The notes beneath the pieces are model-generated. The model searched no databases, was not told the DNA's origin, and was given only the letters and a program-made list of their open reading frames with translations. A DNA stretch of 64,000 bases from Planomicrobium soli (lineage in GTDB: Bacteria > Bacillota > Bacilli > Bacillales_A > Planococcaceae): positions 89,438-153,437 of the forward strand of contig NZ_PYAT01000008.1 in the NCBI RefSeq assembly GCF_003014655.1. Reading direction: 5' to 3'. The position numbers were made by a program, and so were the translations under genes. Of this stretch, positions 35,992 through 44,865 are shown piece after piece (within the stretch, counting starts at the first letter, position 1; each line of letters starts with the position of its first letter).

Positions 35992-36375
35992 TTATGCTGT
36001 TACTGAAACTTTGGTCTTACCAGCACTTACCGGACCCATTCCACGTGGAAGTTCTGTAACTTCGCTGTTTTTGGAGTCAAGTGCTTTAGCGATGTAATCC
36101 GCAGCAATTGTCGGATCAAGATCGCCACAAGTGTAAACATCAACACTTGCATAGCCGTGCTCCGGAAAACTGTGGATCGTTAAGTGCGATTCAGAAATGA
36201 TCACTACGCCGCTTACGCCTTGTGGTGCAAATTTATGAAAAGCCACTTCACGGATTTCCGCTCCTGATTTGAGTGCTGCATCAACAAAAGTTTTTTCGAT
36301 ATAATCCATATCGTTTAATTTGTCAAAATCACACTGCCAAAGTTCTGCAATTACGTGACGTCCCATTGTTTCCAT
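35992..36375 (-). CDS. speD: S-adenosylmethionine decarboxylase proenzyme
   Basis: Supplies decarboxylated SAM for spermidine synthesis. The 127-residue proenzyme self-cleaves: the motif [15 protein letters not shown] (60-74) places the pyruvoyl serine at Ser63 after Glu62, with His68 and Cys83 (VDVYTCGD) completing the active site. It corresponds to B. subtilis SpeD (SpeH), also beside gapB. ATG 36375 is ten bases from GGGGG; a second ATG at 36366 is less well spaced. A 187-base leader precedes it. Confidence 0.95.
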   Translation of the reverse strand: METMGRHVIAELWQCDFDKLNDMDYIEKTFVDAALKSGAEIREVAFHKFAPQGVSGVVIISESHLTIHSFPEHGYASVDVYTCGDLDPTIAADYIAKALDSKNSEVTELPRGMGPVSAGKTKVSVTA

Positions 36376-36562
36376 GGTTCGTTTTCCCCCTTTGATATCA
36401 TTTTGTTTTCGTGCTCAAAATATTCAAAGTTGACTACCACGGGGGAAAGTTAGTCCAAAGAGATCCTAACCCTTTAAGCAGTCATGTGAATAAAGATTCT
36501 TCCCTTGCTTCCGTGAAAAGTTGCTGAAAACTAAGAAGAGATGTAGTTGTTTTTTAACTACG
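36376..36562 (-). promoter_or_regulatory. Long 5' leader of speD
   Basis: From the inferred start near 36562 to the gene is 187 bases. It contains GTAGTT-N7-AACTAC (start of transcript), and GACTA-N14-TAGTC around 36432-36455, plus AT-rich linkers. No open frame with a start site. No known riboswitch consensus was recognised; a polyamine- or SAM-sensing role is speculation. Confidence 0.4.
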
Positions 36563-36568
36563 ATTGTT

Positions 36569-36597
36569 AGTATATGATGTATTGGTTTCAAATGCAA
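36569..36597 (-). promoter_or_regulatory. Promoter of speD
   Basis: TTGCAT at 36597-36592, 17 bp, TATACT at 36574-36569. Confidence 0.65.
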
Positions 36598-36639
36598 CAA
36601 ATTTGATTGCAATTAAGGGATATTTTTCTATAATAGTAC

Positions 36640-36672
36640 AAAAAACGCCTCTCTATAAGCAGGAGAGGCGTT
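36640..36672 (-). terminator. Terminator after gapB
   Basis: AACGCCTCTC...GAGAGGCGTT and six T on the minus strand, downstream of the gapB stop; separates gapB from speD. Confidence 0.9.
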
Positions 36673-36685
36673 AAAAATTTATTTT

Positions 36686-37702
36686 TTAAACGAGAGAAAC
36701 AAGCGCATTTGCCACTTTTTTAGTTAAATCAATAACTCGGGCTGAATAACCCCATTCATTATCGTACCAAGCAAGCACCTTCACTTTGCGATTATCAATT
36801 ACCATCGTCGATAAGCCGTCAATTATGGCTGATTTTGGGTTTGTATTGAAATCGACTGAAACTAGCGGTTCCATCGTCAACGCGAGAATGCCTTCCATTC
36901 CTTCTTCTGAAGCTTTGATAAATGCTTCGTTAACATCGTCCACTGTCACATCTCTTTCGAGGTCTACAACCAAGTCGACCAATGAAACATTTGGTGTCGG
37001 CACGCGAAGTGCCATACCGTGAAGCTTGCCTTCAAGTTCAGGAAGAACCAATGACAGCGCTTTCGCTGCACCCGTCGAAGTGGGGATGATTGATTGGGCA
37101 GCGGCTCTTGCTCTGCGCAGATCCTTATGTGGGTTGTCCAAGTTCTTTTGATCGTTCGTATAAGAATGGACAGTCGTCATTAAACCGTTAACTATGCCGA
37201 ACGAATCGCTAAGCACTTTTGCGACAGGCGCCAAGCAGTTTGTCGTGCAGCTTGCATTTGAAATTATATGATGTTTCTCTATGTCCAATATGTCGTCGTT
37301 GACACCTACTACAATGGTGGCATCCACATTTTTTCCTGGTGCAGATAAAATGACTTTTTTTGCTCCCGCTTCTAAGTGGAGACCAGCTAAATCACGCGTA
37401 TTAAATTTCCCAGTTGCTTCAATGACAATATCAATGCCCAATTCTCTCCAAGGCAAGTCCAATGGATCGCGTTCACTGACAATCTGGACCCGTTTTCCGT
37501 TTACAATCAATGAATCTTCATCAAAAGAAACATCACCAGAGAAGATGCCATGATTTGTGTCATACTTAATCAAATGAGCCAAGGTTTCCGGCGGATAAGT
37601 TGCATTGACCGCTTTAATCGTAATATCATCCATTAAAATAGCTTGTCTGAACACCATGCGGCCAATCCGCCCAAATCCATTAATCGCAATCGAAATAGTC
37701 AT
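36686..37702 (-). CDS. gapB: Glyceraldehyde-3-phosphate dehydrogenase, gluconeogenic (GapB type)
   Basis: Runs the GAPDH step towards glucose, preferring NADP. The 338 residues show the Rossmann start INGFGRIGR, the catalytic Cys152 in SNASCTTNC, and WYDNEWGYS. In the segment VNATYPPETLAHL, Ala34 replaces the acidic residue that binds the NAD ribose in the glycolytic enzyme, as in B. subtilis GapB. Promoter region carries CcpN-type sites, implying repression by glycolytic substrates. It has its own terminator and lies beside speD as in B. subtilis. Confidence 0.94.
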   Translation of the reverse strand: MTISIAINGFGRIGRMVFRQAILMDDITIKAVNATYPPETLAHLIKYDTNHGIFSGDVSFDEDSLIVNGKRVQIVSERDPLDLPWRELGIDIVIEATGKFNTRDLAGLHLEAGAKKVILSAPGKNVDATIVVGVNDDILDIEKHHIISNASCTTNCLAPVAKVLSDSFGIVNGLMTTVHSYTNDQKNLDNPHKDLRRARAAAQSIIPTSTGAAKALSLVLPELEGKLHGMALRVPTPNVSLVDLVVDLERDVTVDDVNEAFIKASEEGMEGILALTMEPLVSVDFNTNPKSAIIDGLSTMVIDNRKVKVLAWYDNEWGYSARVIDLTKKVANALVSLV

Positions 37703-37722
37703 TTATCCGTCCCCCATCAAAT

Positions 37723-37764
37723 AAGTTATACTTTAAATTCGTATTTGATATTTAGTATAACACA
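37723..37764 (-). promoter_or_regulatory. gapB promoter with two CcpN-type operators
   Basis: Extended -10 TGT-TATACT at 37762-37754. TGTGTTATACT (37764-37754, minus) fits the CcpN consensus TRTGHYATAYW exactly. TAAGTTATACT (37723-37733, plus) fits in ten of eleven positions, in the opposite orientation downstream. B. subtilis gapB is controlled by CcpN at such paired sites. Confidence 0.72.
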
Positions 37765-37802
37765 TTATCCTTATTAGGGAACATTAATAACTAAACAAGA
37801 CG

Positions 37803-38408
37803 TTAATCATTTCCATTTTTTAAACCCCAATCGCTTAATACTTGCACGAGTTGCTGTTTCGTTTCTTCTATTGTGCCATTATTAAAGACCACAGCGTCGG
37901 CTCCAGCTTCTTTAACTGCCATTGGCAATTGGGATCCGATACGCGCCAACGCTTCTTGTTCCGTTAAACCGTTGCGCTTCATCAGTCGAAGCAACTGATT
38001 TTCTTCTGAAACGCTGACAACCAAAATTTTCTCTGCAAAATTCAGCAACTTGCTTTCAAACAGCAACGGAATATCCAATACAACCGTTTTATGCCCTTGA
38101 GCTAAAAAAGCATCCCGTTGCCGCAATATTTCTTTGCGGATAGCGGGATGGATAATATTATTCAACTGCTGGCGGCTAACCGGATCATTAAAAATCAACT
38201 TTCCGAGTTTTGGCCGGTCAAGCGTTCCATCCGGCAAAATCACTTTACTGCCAAAAAGGTTTCTAATTTCTGCTAGCGTCTCTTTTCCGGGCTCCACAAC
38301 TTGGCGTGCCACTAAATCTGCATCAACAACCGGATAGCCCAGGTCGGTCAACATTTTTGACACAGTGCTTTTTCCACTCGCAATACTTCCTGTCAGTCCA
38401 ATAATCAT
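37803..38408 (-). CDS. coaE: Dephospho-CoA kinase
   Basis: Last step of coenzyme A synthesis: phosphorylates the 3'-OH of dephospho-CoA. The 201 residues have P-loop GLTGSIASGKST (4-15), the DADLVARQVVEPG substrate region, IPLLFESKL, and the LID-like region. A GAGGG site precedes the ATG at 38408. It lies ten bases after mutM. In B. subtilis a ytaF gene separates them; here it is absent. Confidence 0.96.
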   Translation of the reverse strand: MIIGLTGSIASGKSTVSKMLTDLGYPVVDADLVARQVVEPGKETLAEIRNLFGSKVILPDGTLDRPKLGKLIFNDPVSRQQLNNIIHPAIRKEILRQRDAFLAQGHKTVVLDIPLLFESKLLNFAEKILVVSVSEENQLLRLMKRNGLTEQEALARIGSQLPMAVKEAGADAVVFNNGTIEETKQQLVQVLSDWGLKNGND

Positions 38409-38418
38409 GCGTGTTCCC

Positions 38419-39291
38419 TCACTTTTGGCATGCCGGGCAATAAACCGACGCTCGCCCGCCTATTTTCAGCGTCTTTGTCGCACTGCCGCATTCAATGCAC
38501 TGTTTTTTTCCATACATTCCAAAACGGTTTTGCATATTCCCCGATTCCCCATTGACGTTCCGGTAATCGGAAATCGTGCTGCCTCCTGCTTCAATGCTTT
38601 CCAATAGAATCGCTACAATGGTCTCGAACAACGCAATTTTCCGCAGCCTGCTGATTCTTCCTGCCGAACGGTTGGGATGAAGCTTCATTTTATAAAGAGC
38701 TTCGGTAGCGTATATATTGCCGCACCCTGAAATGACCTGGCCGTCCATTATCACTTCTTTGATCGGTTTTGCCCGGTACTTCGGGGTTTCCGACATTGCC
38801 AGAAAATGTGCGAGCGCTCTTTCTTCGAACGGTTCGGGCGCCATAAGGAGAAGAGGCGGAAATTCCGCCTCTTCTTTCAGGACACGCATCTCACCGAAAC
38901 GGCGAATATCCGAATATGCCAATAGATTTCCGTCGCTGAGCGTTAATACTACATGGACGTGGCGCCGAAATTTTTCTTCCGAAATTGACAAAAGATGGTC
39001 AACGTAAAACCAGGCACCCGACATTCCTAAATGATTAACCAGGAGAAATTCATCTCCTGCTGTCTTTAACGTAAAATAGATGTATTTGCTGCGGCGTTCT
39101 ACACTAATAATCTGCGCGCCGATTAAACTTTCAATAAACCCATCAGCTTCCATTCGTTTGATGATCGCTTCTTTGCCATTGCGTTTCGAAACGCGGATGG
39201 TGTCTGACACATAAACTTCCTGGATTTTTTTGCCGATGGCTGCCGGTCGTATTTGCCGGACAACGCCTTCCACCTCTGGAAGTTCAGGCAT
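38419..39291 (-). CDS. mutM: Formamidopyrimidine-DNA glycosylase
   Basis: Removes 8-oxoguanine and ring-opened purines and nicks the abasic site. The 290 residues start PELPEVEGVVR with the catalytic Pro2 and Glu3 (after Met removal), and end in a zinc finger CIECG-N16-CPAC. HLGMSGAWF and VISGCGNIYATEAL are family motifs. Start 39291 is nine bases after GGAG; the ATG at 39300 overlaps that site. It lies 15 bases after polA, so repair genes are coupled. Confidence 0.95.
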   Translation of the reverse strand: MPELPEVEGVVRQIRPAAIGKKIQEVYVSDTIRVSKRNGKEAIIKRMEADGFIESLIGAQIISVERRSKYIYFTLKTAGDEFLLVNHLGMSGAWFYVDHLLSISEEKFRRHVHVVLTLSDGNLLAYSDIRRFGEMRVLKEEAEFPPLLLMAPEPFEERALAHFLAMSETPKYRAKPIKEVIMDGQVISGCGNIYATEALYKMKLHPNRSAGRISRLRKIALFETIVAILLESIEAGGSTISDYRNVNGESGNMQNRFGMYGKKQCIECGSATKTLKIGGRASVYCPACQK

Positions 39292-39306
39292 TATAGGCAT
39301 CTCCTC

Positions 39307-41925
39307 TCACTTTGTATCGTACCAAGTGTCACCAAATGCAAAATCAACTTTTAATGGCACATCTAACGCCATTGCCGATTCCATCGCTTCAGGGACCAAT
39401 GTTTTAAGTTTTTCCAATTCGTTCGGCGGGGCTTCAAAAATCAATTCATCGTGCACTTGCAGCAGCATGCGCGTTTGCATGCCTTCGCGCTCTAATGCTT
39501 CTGCCATGTTAATCATCGCTTTCTTGATAACATCCGCCGCGCTTCCTTGGATTGGCGTATTCATCGCAGTCCGTTCCGCAAAACTGCGTAAATTGAAGTT
39601 CGAGCTGTTGATGTCCGGCAAGTATCTTCTGCGGTTCATCAATGTTGTTACAAAACCATCTTTACGCGCTTTCGCGACAATGTCTGTCATATAGCGCTTA
39701 ACGCCTGGGAAACTTGCTAAATAGCGGTCAATAAACTCCTGTGCCGCTTTACGGGTAATCGTCAAACTTTGCGATAAGCCGTAATCACTGATGCCATAAA
39801 CAATACCAAAATTTACAGCTTTTGCTGCGCGGCGCATATCGCCTGTCACTTCTTCTAGTGGAACATGGAAAACATCGGCAGCTGTTGCTGTATGGATGTC
39901 CTGGTCATTCCGGAATGCTTCAATCAGGCGCTCATCTCCAGACATATGGGCAAGCACGCGCAACTCGATCTGAGAATAATCCGCAGCCACCATAACCCAG
40001 TCCGGTTCGGAAGGCACGAACGCTTTACGGATTTTCCGCCCTTCTTCAAGGCGCACTGGAATGTTTTGCAGATTCGGGTTTGTCGAACTTAGCCGGCCTG
40101 TGGTGGTCAGGGCCTGCTGGAACCGTGTGTGGATTTTTCCGTCTTCATGAATTTCTTTTAATAGACCTTCTATATATGTCGACAGCAACTTGCCGAGCTG
40201 GCGATAAATTAAAATTTGGGAAATGATTTCGTGCTGCCCTTCCAATTTTTCCAAAACATCTGCAGCCGTCGAATAGCCGGTTTTTGTCTTTTTCAACACA
40301 GGCAGGCCTAGCTTTTCAAAAAGCACTACGCCCAATTGCTTTGGCGAGTTGATGTTGAATTTTTCACCGGCAATCCAATAGATGTTCTTTTCAATTTCTG
40401 CAAGCTTCTCCGATAACTCTTTGCCCATGGCTGTCAATTGGTCTTTATCAACTTTTACTCCAAACGATTCCATCGTTCCCAAAATAGTAGCAAGCGGCAG
40501 TTCCAACTTGTCGTACAGGTCGAATTGGTCGTTTTCCTGCAATTTGCGGACCACTTCCGGACGGACCGCCCAAATCGCACGCGCTTTTCTAGCTAAGTGC
40601 TCATGCAAAGCCGCACCGGCAGGAACCGCTTTTTTAGCACCTTTGCCGTAAACCTGCTCGTTTGTGGAAACTTCTGTATAGCCGTATTCCTGCACGATGC
40701 TCGATAAATCCGTATAAGTCAATGAAGGATTGACGATATACGCGCCTAGCATCAAGTCGAAATCGACACCATTCAGTTCAATGCCGCAGCGATAAAAAGC
40801 TGCTGTCGCCGCTTTTGAATCCGCCATGAATTTCTTCTTCGATGGATCGCTGAGCCACGCCTTAAATTCCTCTGAATTTTGAACTGTTTCCATCGGAATA
40901 ACAACAGTCGAACCCTCGGTCGCTAGTGAAACCCCAAGCAAATCGCATGTGTGATATTGTTCATCGTACAGTTCCAGGTGAACCGCCATCTCTTCTTCCA
41001 AAATTGACGCTTCGAAGGTGTCGATTACATGAAACTCCAATTCTTTTTTTACGGTTTCTTCAGTGGTATATTCTATTTTTTCAAGCAGCGACTTAAAGGC
41101 CAGTTCGTTCCAGATCTTGATTAATTCTTCATGGTCCGGGCCAGTGTAGGCTAGCTCATCAATGGAAATTTCAATCGGTGCATGGCGTTCGATCGTTGCA
41201 AGTTTTTTGCTGATATAAGCAAGTTCTTCGTTTTCAACGAGTTTTTCTTTCATCTTGCCTTTTTGCTGTTCAATTGCAGCGTAGACACCTTCGACCGTTC
41301 CATGTGCAGCCAATAGTTTAAGGGCCGTTTTCTCACCAACGCCTGGCACGCCGGGAATGTTATCAGAAGCATCACCCATCAAGCCTTTCATATCAATGAT
41401 TTGTTCCGGGCTCAAGCCGTATTTTTCACGTATATGGTCGACTGTATACTTTTCAATGTCAGTAATGCCTTTTCGGGTAATGTAAACTGTTGTTGATGGT
41501 GATGCAAGCTGCGTTAAATCTTTATCTCCTGAAATGACAACTACTTCATCCCCAGCTTGTTCCGCTTCCAGACTTAACGTCCCGATAATGTCATCCGCTT
41601 CATAATTCGGTAATTCATAGCTTTTGATTTGATAAGCTTCGATTAACTTTCTTAAATAAGGAAATTGTTCCGACAGTTCAGGCGGTGTTTTTTGCCTGCC
41701 GCCTTTATATTCTTTGAAAGTCTCATGGCGGAAAGTTGTTTTCCCCGCATCAAACGCCACTATCATATGCGTCGGTTGTTCTTCCTCCAATATTTTCTGG
41801 AGCATCATTGTAAAACCATAGACAGCATTTGTATGGACGCCGCTTTCGTTGGTTAACAATGGTAACGCAAAAAACGCGCGATATGCCAAACTGTTTCCAT
41901 CCAATAATAAAATTTTCTTCGCCAC
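39307..41925 (-). CDS. polA: DNA polymerase I
   Basis: Fills gaps in excision repair and removes Okazaki primers. The 872 residues carry the 5'-3' exonuclease (LLLDGNSLAYRAFFAL, NYEADDIIGTL, DKDLTQL, GDASDNIPGVPGVGEKTA), a degenerate 3'-5' exonuclease (about 300-470) that lacks the usual DExD metal motifs, and the polymerase with motif A VAADYSQIELRVLAH, motif B RRAAKAVNFGIVYGIS, motif C LLQVHDELIFE. Start GTG 41925 is seven bases after AAAGGGG. Lack of proofreading motifs is normal for Bacillus PolA. Confidence 0.97.
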   Translation of the reverse strand: MAKKILLLDGNSLAYRAFFALPLLTNESGVHTNAVYGFTMMLQKILEEEQPTHMIVAFDAGKTTFRHETFKEYKGGRQKTPPELSEQFPYLRKLIEAYQIKSYELPNYEADDIIGTLSLEAEQAGDEVVVISGDKDLTQLASPSTTVYITRKGITDIEKYTVDHIREKYGLSPEQIIDMKGLMGDASDNIPGVPGVGEKTALKLLAAHGTVEGVYAAIEQQKGKMKEKLVENEELAYISKKLATIERHAPIEISIDELAYTGPDHEELIKIWNELAFKSLLEKIEYTTEETVKKELEFHVIDTFEASILEEEMAVHLELYDEQYHTCDLLGVSLATEGSTVVIPMETVQNSEEFKAWLSDPSKKKFMADSKAATAAFYRCGIELNGVDFDLMLGAYIVNPSLTYTDLSSIVQEYGYTEVSTNEQVYGKGAKKAVPAGAALHEHLARKARAIWAVRPEVVRKLQENDQFDLYDKLELPLATILGTMESFGVKVDKDQLTAMGKELSEKLAEIEKNIYWIAGEKFNINSPKQLGVVLFEKLGLPVLKKTKTGYSTAADVLEKLEGQHEIISQILIYRQLGKLLSTYIEGLLKEIHEDGKIHTRFQQALTTTGRLSSTNPNLQNIPVRLEEGRKIRKAFVPSEPDWVMVAADYSQIELRVLAHMSGDERLIEAFRNDQDIHTATAADVFHVPLEEVTGDMRRAAKAVNFGIVYGISDYGLSQSLTITRKAAQEFIDRYLASFPGVKRYMTDIVAKARKDGFVTTLMNRRRYLPDINSSNFNLRSFAERTAMNTPIQGSAADVIKKAMINMAEALEREGMQTRMLLQVHDELIFEAPPNELEKLKTLVPEAMESAMALDVPLKVDFAFGDTWYDTK

Positions 41926-42238
41926 AAAATTACCCCTTTCACTAAAAAAGCCCTCATTCCCTCTATTTTACCATGCTGGTAAAAAGAAAAGAAATGAAGG
42001 CCTATTCGTATTCGAATTATCTCTAGTTTAAGGACCCGAAACTGTAGATGTGGTCATTGAATTTTCCGCTATAGGAGCTGATCTTGTGTGTCTTCACAAG
42101 GTTTACTTATGTAGGCATAGAAATAGAAATAGAATAAGAAAAAGCCCATGCCTGGGCTTTTTCTTTTCTTGCGGTTGAAGGGGGGTTCTATTACACCTTA
42201 ACAACCAAATGTGAAGCCAGTATTAATCTAATGTAAAA
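41926..42238. other. Gap between the ATP-grasp gene and polA
   Basis: Contains the terminator at 42139-42162 and a probable polA promoter with extended -10 (TGG-TAAAAT near 41977-41969) and no clear -35. Between them I see only AT-rich sequence with an AATTCG-type repeat (ATTCGTATTCGAAT, 42005-42018). Confidence 0.45.
42139..42162. terminator. Terminator after the ATP-grasp gene
   Basis: AAAAAGCCCA, TGCC loop, TGGGCTTTTT; ends the phoP-phoR-ligase transcript. Confidence 0.9.
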
Positions 42239-43453
42239 TTACCATTGATTATTTTTATACTTCTTGTAATAGTTCACTTGGCGGGCAAACAAATAGAATT
42301 TCCGCTTAAGGTGCTTGTCTTTCTTATAAAACAACGGATTGCCGTATTTGCCTTTTTTGATCAAACGGTTAATGTCTTTTTGAACGGCTTTATTGTCTAC
42401 AAACTTGCGGAGCACAATTTTCGGCACTACTGTAAACAAGAATTCTTCATTCAGATACGTTATTGGTTTTTCAACGTCATGAATCAAGTCGTCAACGAAT
42501 AGGGAGGCCATATTATGGCCAAGGGCCGTTACATAATAGCTTGAGCGCCCTTGGCGAATATTCACTTCAAAAACTTTAAACTTACCGTCACGCGCGTCAT
42601 ATTTCAGATCGAAATTGGCGAAACCGGTATAACCTACTGCTTCAAGGAAATGCTGCAACTTTTTCATCATTGCTTCATCAAAACGCGTAATTAATGCTGT
42701 GTAGTTTCCGATAGCTGTCACGGTATGTTCTTGCAGCACCACTTGCGCAAATGTCACCAATTGCGTCTTGCCTTTTGAGCTTGCGTAAATAACAGAATCC
42801 CACATGTACGTGTCGTCTCCAGGAATGAAATCCTGAATGATCAATTCGTCGCGATAGCCGCTCGCTGTTATGGTACGAATCACGTCCTGAAGTTCTTCCT
42901 CGTTTTCTACCTTATAAACTTTTTGCTGGCCAGCAAATTTATTTTGATTGTAAGCAATTCCGTTGCTCGGTTTGATGATTACCGGATACATCATCTTCTC
43001 TACAAAAGGTGCCTCTGTGCTGCAATCGTAGAAAAACGTTGTAGGTGTATCAATGCCATGTTCTTTACATAGTTTATAGAAATTTGATTTGACTTGCAGT
43101 TGATTCATTAACTCTTCATTTATGTAATTGAAGACAAAATGACCTTTTAAAGTTTCAGCGTTCTCTATAATTAGGCGCACATATAAATCGTTTGTTCCAA
43201 TCAATAGGAGCGCCTTGTCAGCAGATTTGTACTTTTTCGCGATTTCGATTAAAATACCTGCAAACTGATTTTCGTCAGATAAGCCTGAACGAAGTTCAAT
43301 TGTCTCGGTGATCGTGCTCATTGTCGTGAAAGACAATGGCTCTTTTCCTATTAAGATAGGTTTGATTCCATAGGCTTCGTGAAATGAAATTGCCATATTG
43401 TAAGCATTCATATCTGTACCTACAATGATTGGCAAAAAGGGTAGATTCTTCAT
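42239..43453 (-). CDS. ATP-grasp ligase, D-aspartate ligase (Aslfm) family; probable peptidoglycan cross-bridge enzyme
   Basis: A 404-residue cytoplasmic ATP-grasp protein. Its N-terminus FLPIIVGTDMNAYNMAISFH and C-terminal core YTGFANFDLKYDARDGKFK (275-293), FEVNIRQGRSSYYVTALGHN (295-314) closely resemble Enterococcus faecium Aslfm as I recall it, which adds D-Asp to the lysine of the peptidoglycan precursor. ATP-binding Lys161 is in VIIKPSNG; metal ligands are Glu297 and Asn299. Planococcaceae have L-Lys-D-Glu or L-Lys-D-Asp bridges, so D-Glu or D-Asp ligase is likely. GGAGG precedes the ATG; it follows phoR by 14 bases, hence the phoPR operon. Confidence 0.75.
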   Translation of the reverse strand: MKNLPFLPIIVGTDMNAYNMAISFHEAYGIKPILIGKEPLSFTTMSTITETIELRSGLSDENQFAGILIEIAKKYKSADKALLLIGTNDLYVRLIIENAETLKGHFVFNYINEELMNQLQVKSNFYKLCKEHGIDTPTTFFYDCSTEAPFVEKMMYPVIIKPSNGIAYNQNKFAGQQKVYKVENEEELQDVIRTITASGYRDELIIQDFIPGDDTYMWDSVIYASSKGKTQLVTFAQVVLQEHTVTAIGNYTALITRFDEAMMKKLQHFLEAVGYTGFANFDLKYDARDGKFKVFEVNIRQGRSSYYVTALGHNMASLFVDDLIHDVEKPITYLNEEFLFTVVPKIVLRKFVDNKAVQKDINRLIKKGKYGNPLFYKKDKHLKRKFYLFARQVNYYKKYKNNQW

Positions 43454-43467
43454 TTTTTCCTCCTAAA

Positions 43468-44865
43468 TTAACTTGCTAAAGGCAAATAGATTGTAAAAGT
43501 GGTGCCAACCCCAACTTCGCTGTCCACTGTTATTTTTCCATGATGCGCTTCCACTAGATGTTTTACAATCGATAAGCCTAGGCCAGTTCCACCAGAATTT
43601 CGGCTTCTGGCCCTATCAACCCGATAGAAACGTTCGAAAAGACGGCCGATTTCAGAAGTTTCGACGCCGATTCCTTGGTCTTTTACTCGGATGACAGCTT
43701 CTTCCTGTTCTTTAAAAAGGTGCACTTCGACTGTTGTCTCGGATGCAGAATATGTAAGGGCATTAGCCAGCAAGTTCATCATAACTTGAATTAGGCGATC
43801 AGGATCCCCTAAAACTTCAACCGGCTCTAACTGAAGATTCAAAAGAATTGCTTTATCTTCCATTCGCGGTTGAATCATACCTGCTGCCCGTTCAATCACC
43901 GCTGACATATCAGTCGGCTGCGCTTTTACTTGAAAGCCTGCATGTTCAATTTTTGACAATTCAAGTAAATCTTTGATCAATAACTCTAAGCGATTGCTTT
44001 CTTTATGGATAATTTCCAAAAAAGATAATAACGTCGGTGTATCTTCATAAGCACCATCCAATAACGTCTCTGAAAACCCTTTAATCGAAGTAACAGGGGT
44101 TCTCAATTCATGAGAAACGTTTGCCACAAAGTCTTTTCGGACCTGTTCCAACCGCTTCAATTCTGAAATATCATGTGCGACTATGACAACCCCAAGCCAG
44201 CGCTCGTGTTCTCCCATAATAGGCGCTCCATAGACATCCAGATGTTTTTGATGCAGCCCTATGGAAAAGTCAATTTGATCCCTATCCGGCATTTCCGTCA
44301 TAAAGACGTTTTCAATAAATTTGGCGAGCACAGTCGGAATATCCAATTCTTTATACAATTTCCCTTGGATATTTTCATTGGACATCGCTAATTCTCTCAA
44401 GAAAGGTTTGTTGACAAGTGAAACCCGGCCTTGCCGGTTGATCATCATAAGCGAACTGCCCATATTTTCAATCAGCGTTTTTAAACGTTCCTGCTCCATT
44501 TGTCTAATGGCTGTAATTTCCTGCAAATTTCTGGCCAGTACATTTATTGTAGCACTTAATTGGACAGCACCGACGGCACCGGATTCAACCGCACGAGCCC
44601 GATAATTGCCTTTCACTAATTCCAAAGCCGTTTCTGTCACGTTTTCAATAGGCTGCGACTGTATTTTAATGATGCGGTGGCTGATGATTGTCGAAATGAC
44701 CATTGCTGTGGCAAATATTAAAAACAGCAACAGCCAAATTGTCGCTGGGTCTTCTAAATTTGCATATAGCGGGAACAATTGCGAAACAATAATCAATAGG
44801 CTGGCTAAAAGCAATCCAATCCAACCGACAATCATGATCAGCAATCGGTGCCGAAATGATTTCAT
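43468..44865 (-). CDS. phoR: Phosphate-regulation sensor histidine kinase PhoR, short-loop form
   Basis: Sensor of the PhoPR system. The 465 residues have TM1 about 8-28, TM2 about 43-63, HAMP-like 64-115, PAS about 129-232, DHp with phospho-His252 (FVANVSHELRTP), and HATPase (NLLANALTYS, GQGIGVE-type N/G boxes, GTGLGLSIV). The extracytoplasmic loop is only about 14 residues, whereas B. subtilis PhoR has a large folded domain there. Its ATG overlaps the phoP stop by four bases. By order beside polA it is PhoR, but target genes are not visible. Confidence 0.9.
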   Translation of the reverse strand: MKSFRHRLLIMIVGWIGLLLASLLIIVSQLFPLYANLEDPATIWLLLFLIFATAMVISTIISHRIIKIQSQPIENVTETALELVKGNYRARAVESGAVGAVQLSATINVLARNLQEITAIRQMEQERLKTLIENMGSSLMMINRQGRVSLVNKPFLRELAMSNENIQGKLYKELDIPTVLAKFIENVFMTEMPDRDQIDFSIGLHQKHLDVYGAPIMGEHERWLGVVIVAHDISELKRLEQVRKDFVANVSHELRTPVTSIKGFSETLLDGAYEDTPTLLSFLEIIHKESNRLELLIKDLLELSKIEHAGFQVKAQPTDMSAVIERAAGMIQPRMEDKAILLNLQLEPVEVLGDPDRLIQVMMNLLANALTYSASETTVEVHLFKEQEEAVIRVKDQGIGVETSEIGRLFERFYRVDRARSRNSGGTGLGLSIVKHLVEAHHGKITVDSEVGVGTTFTIYLPLAS

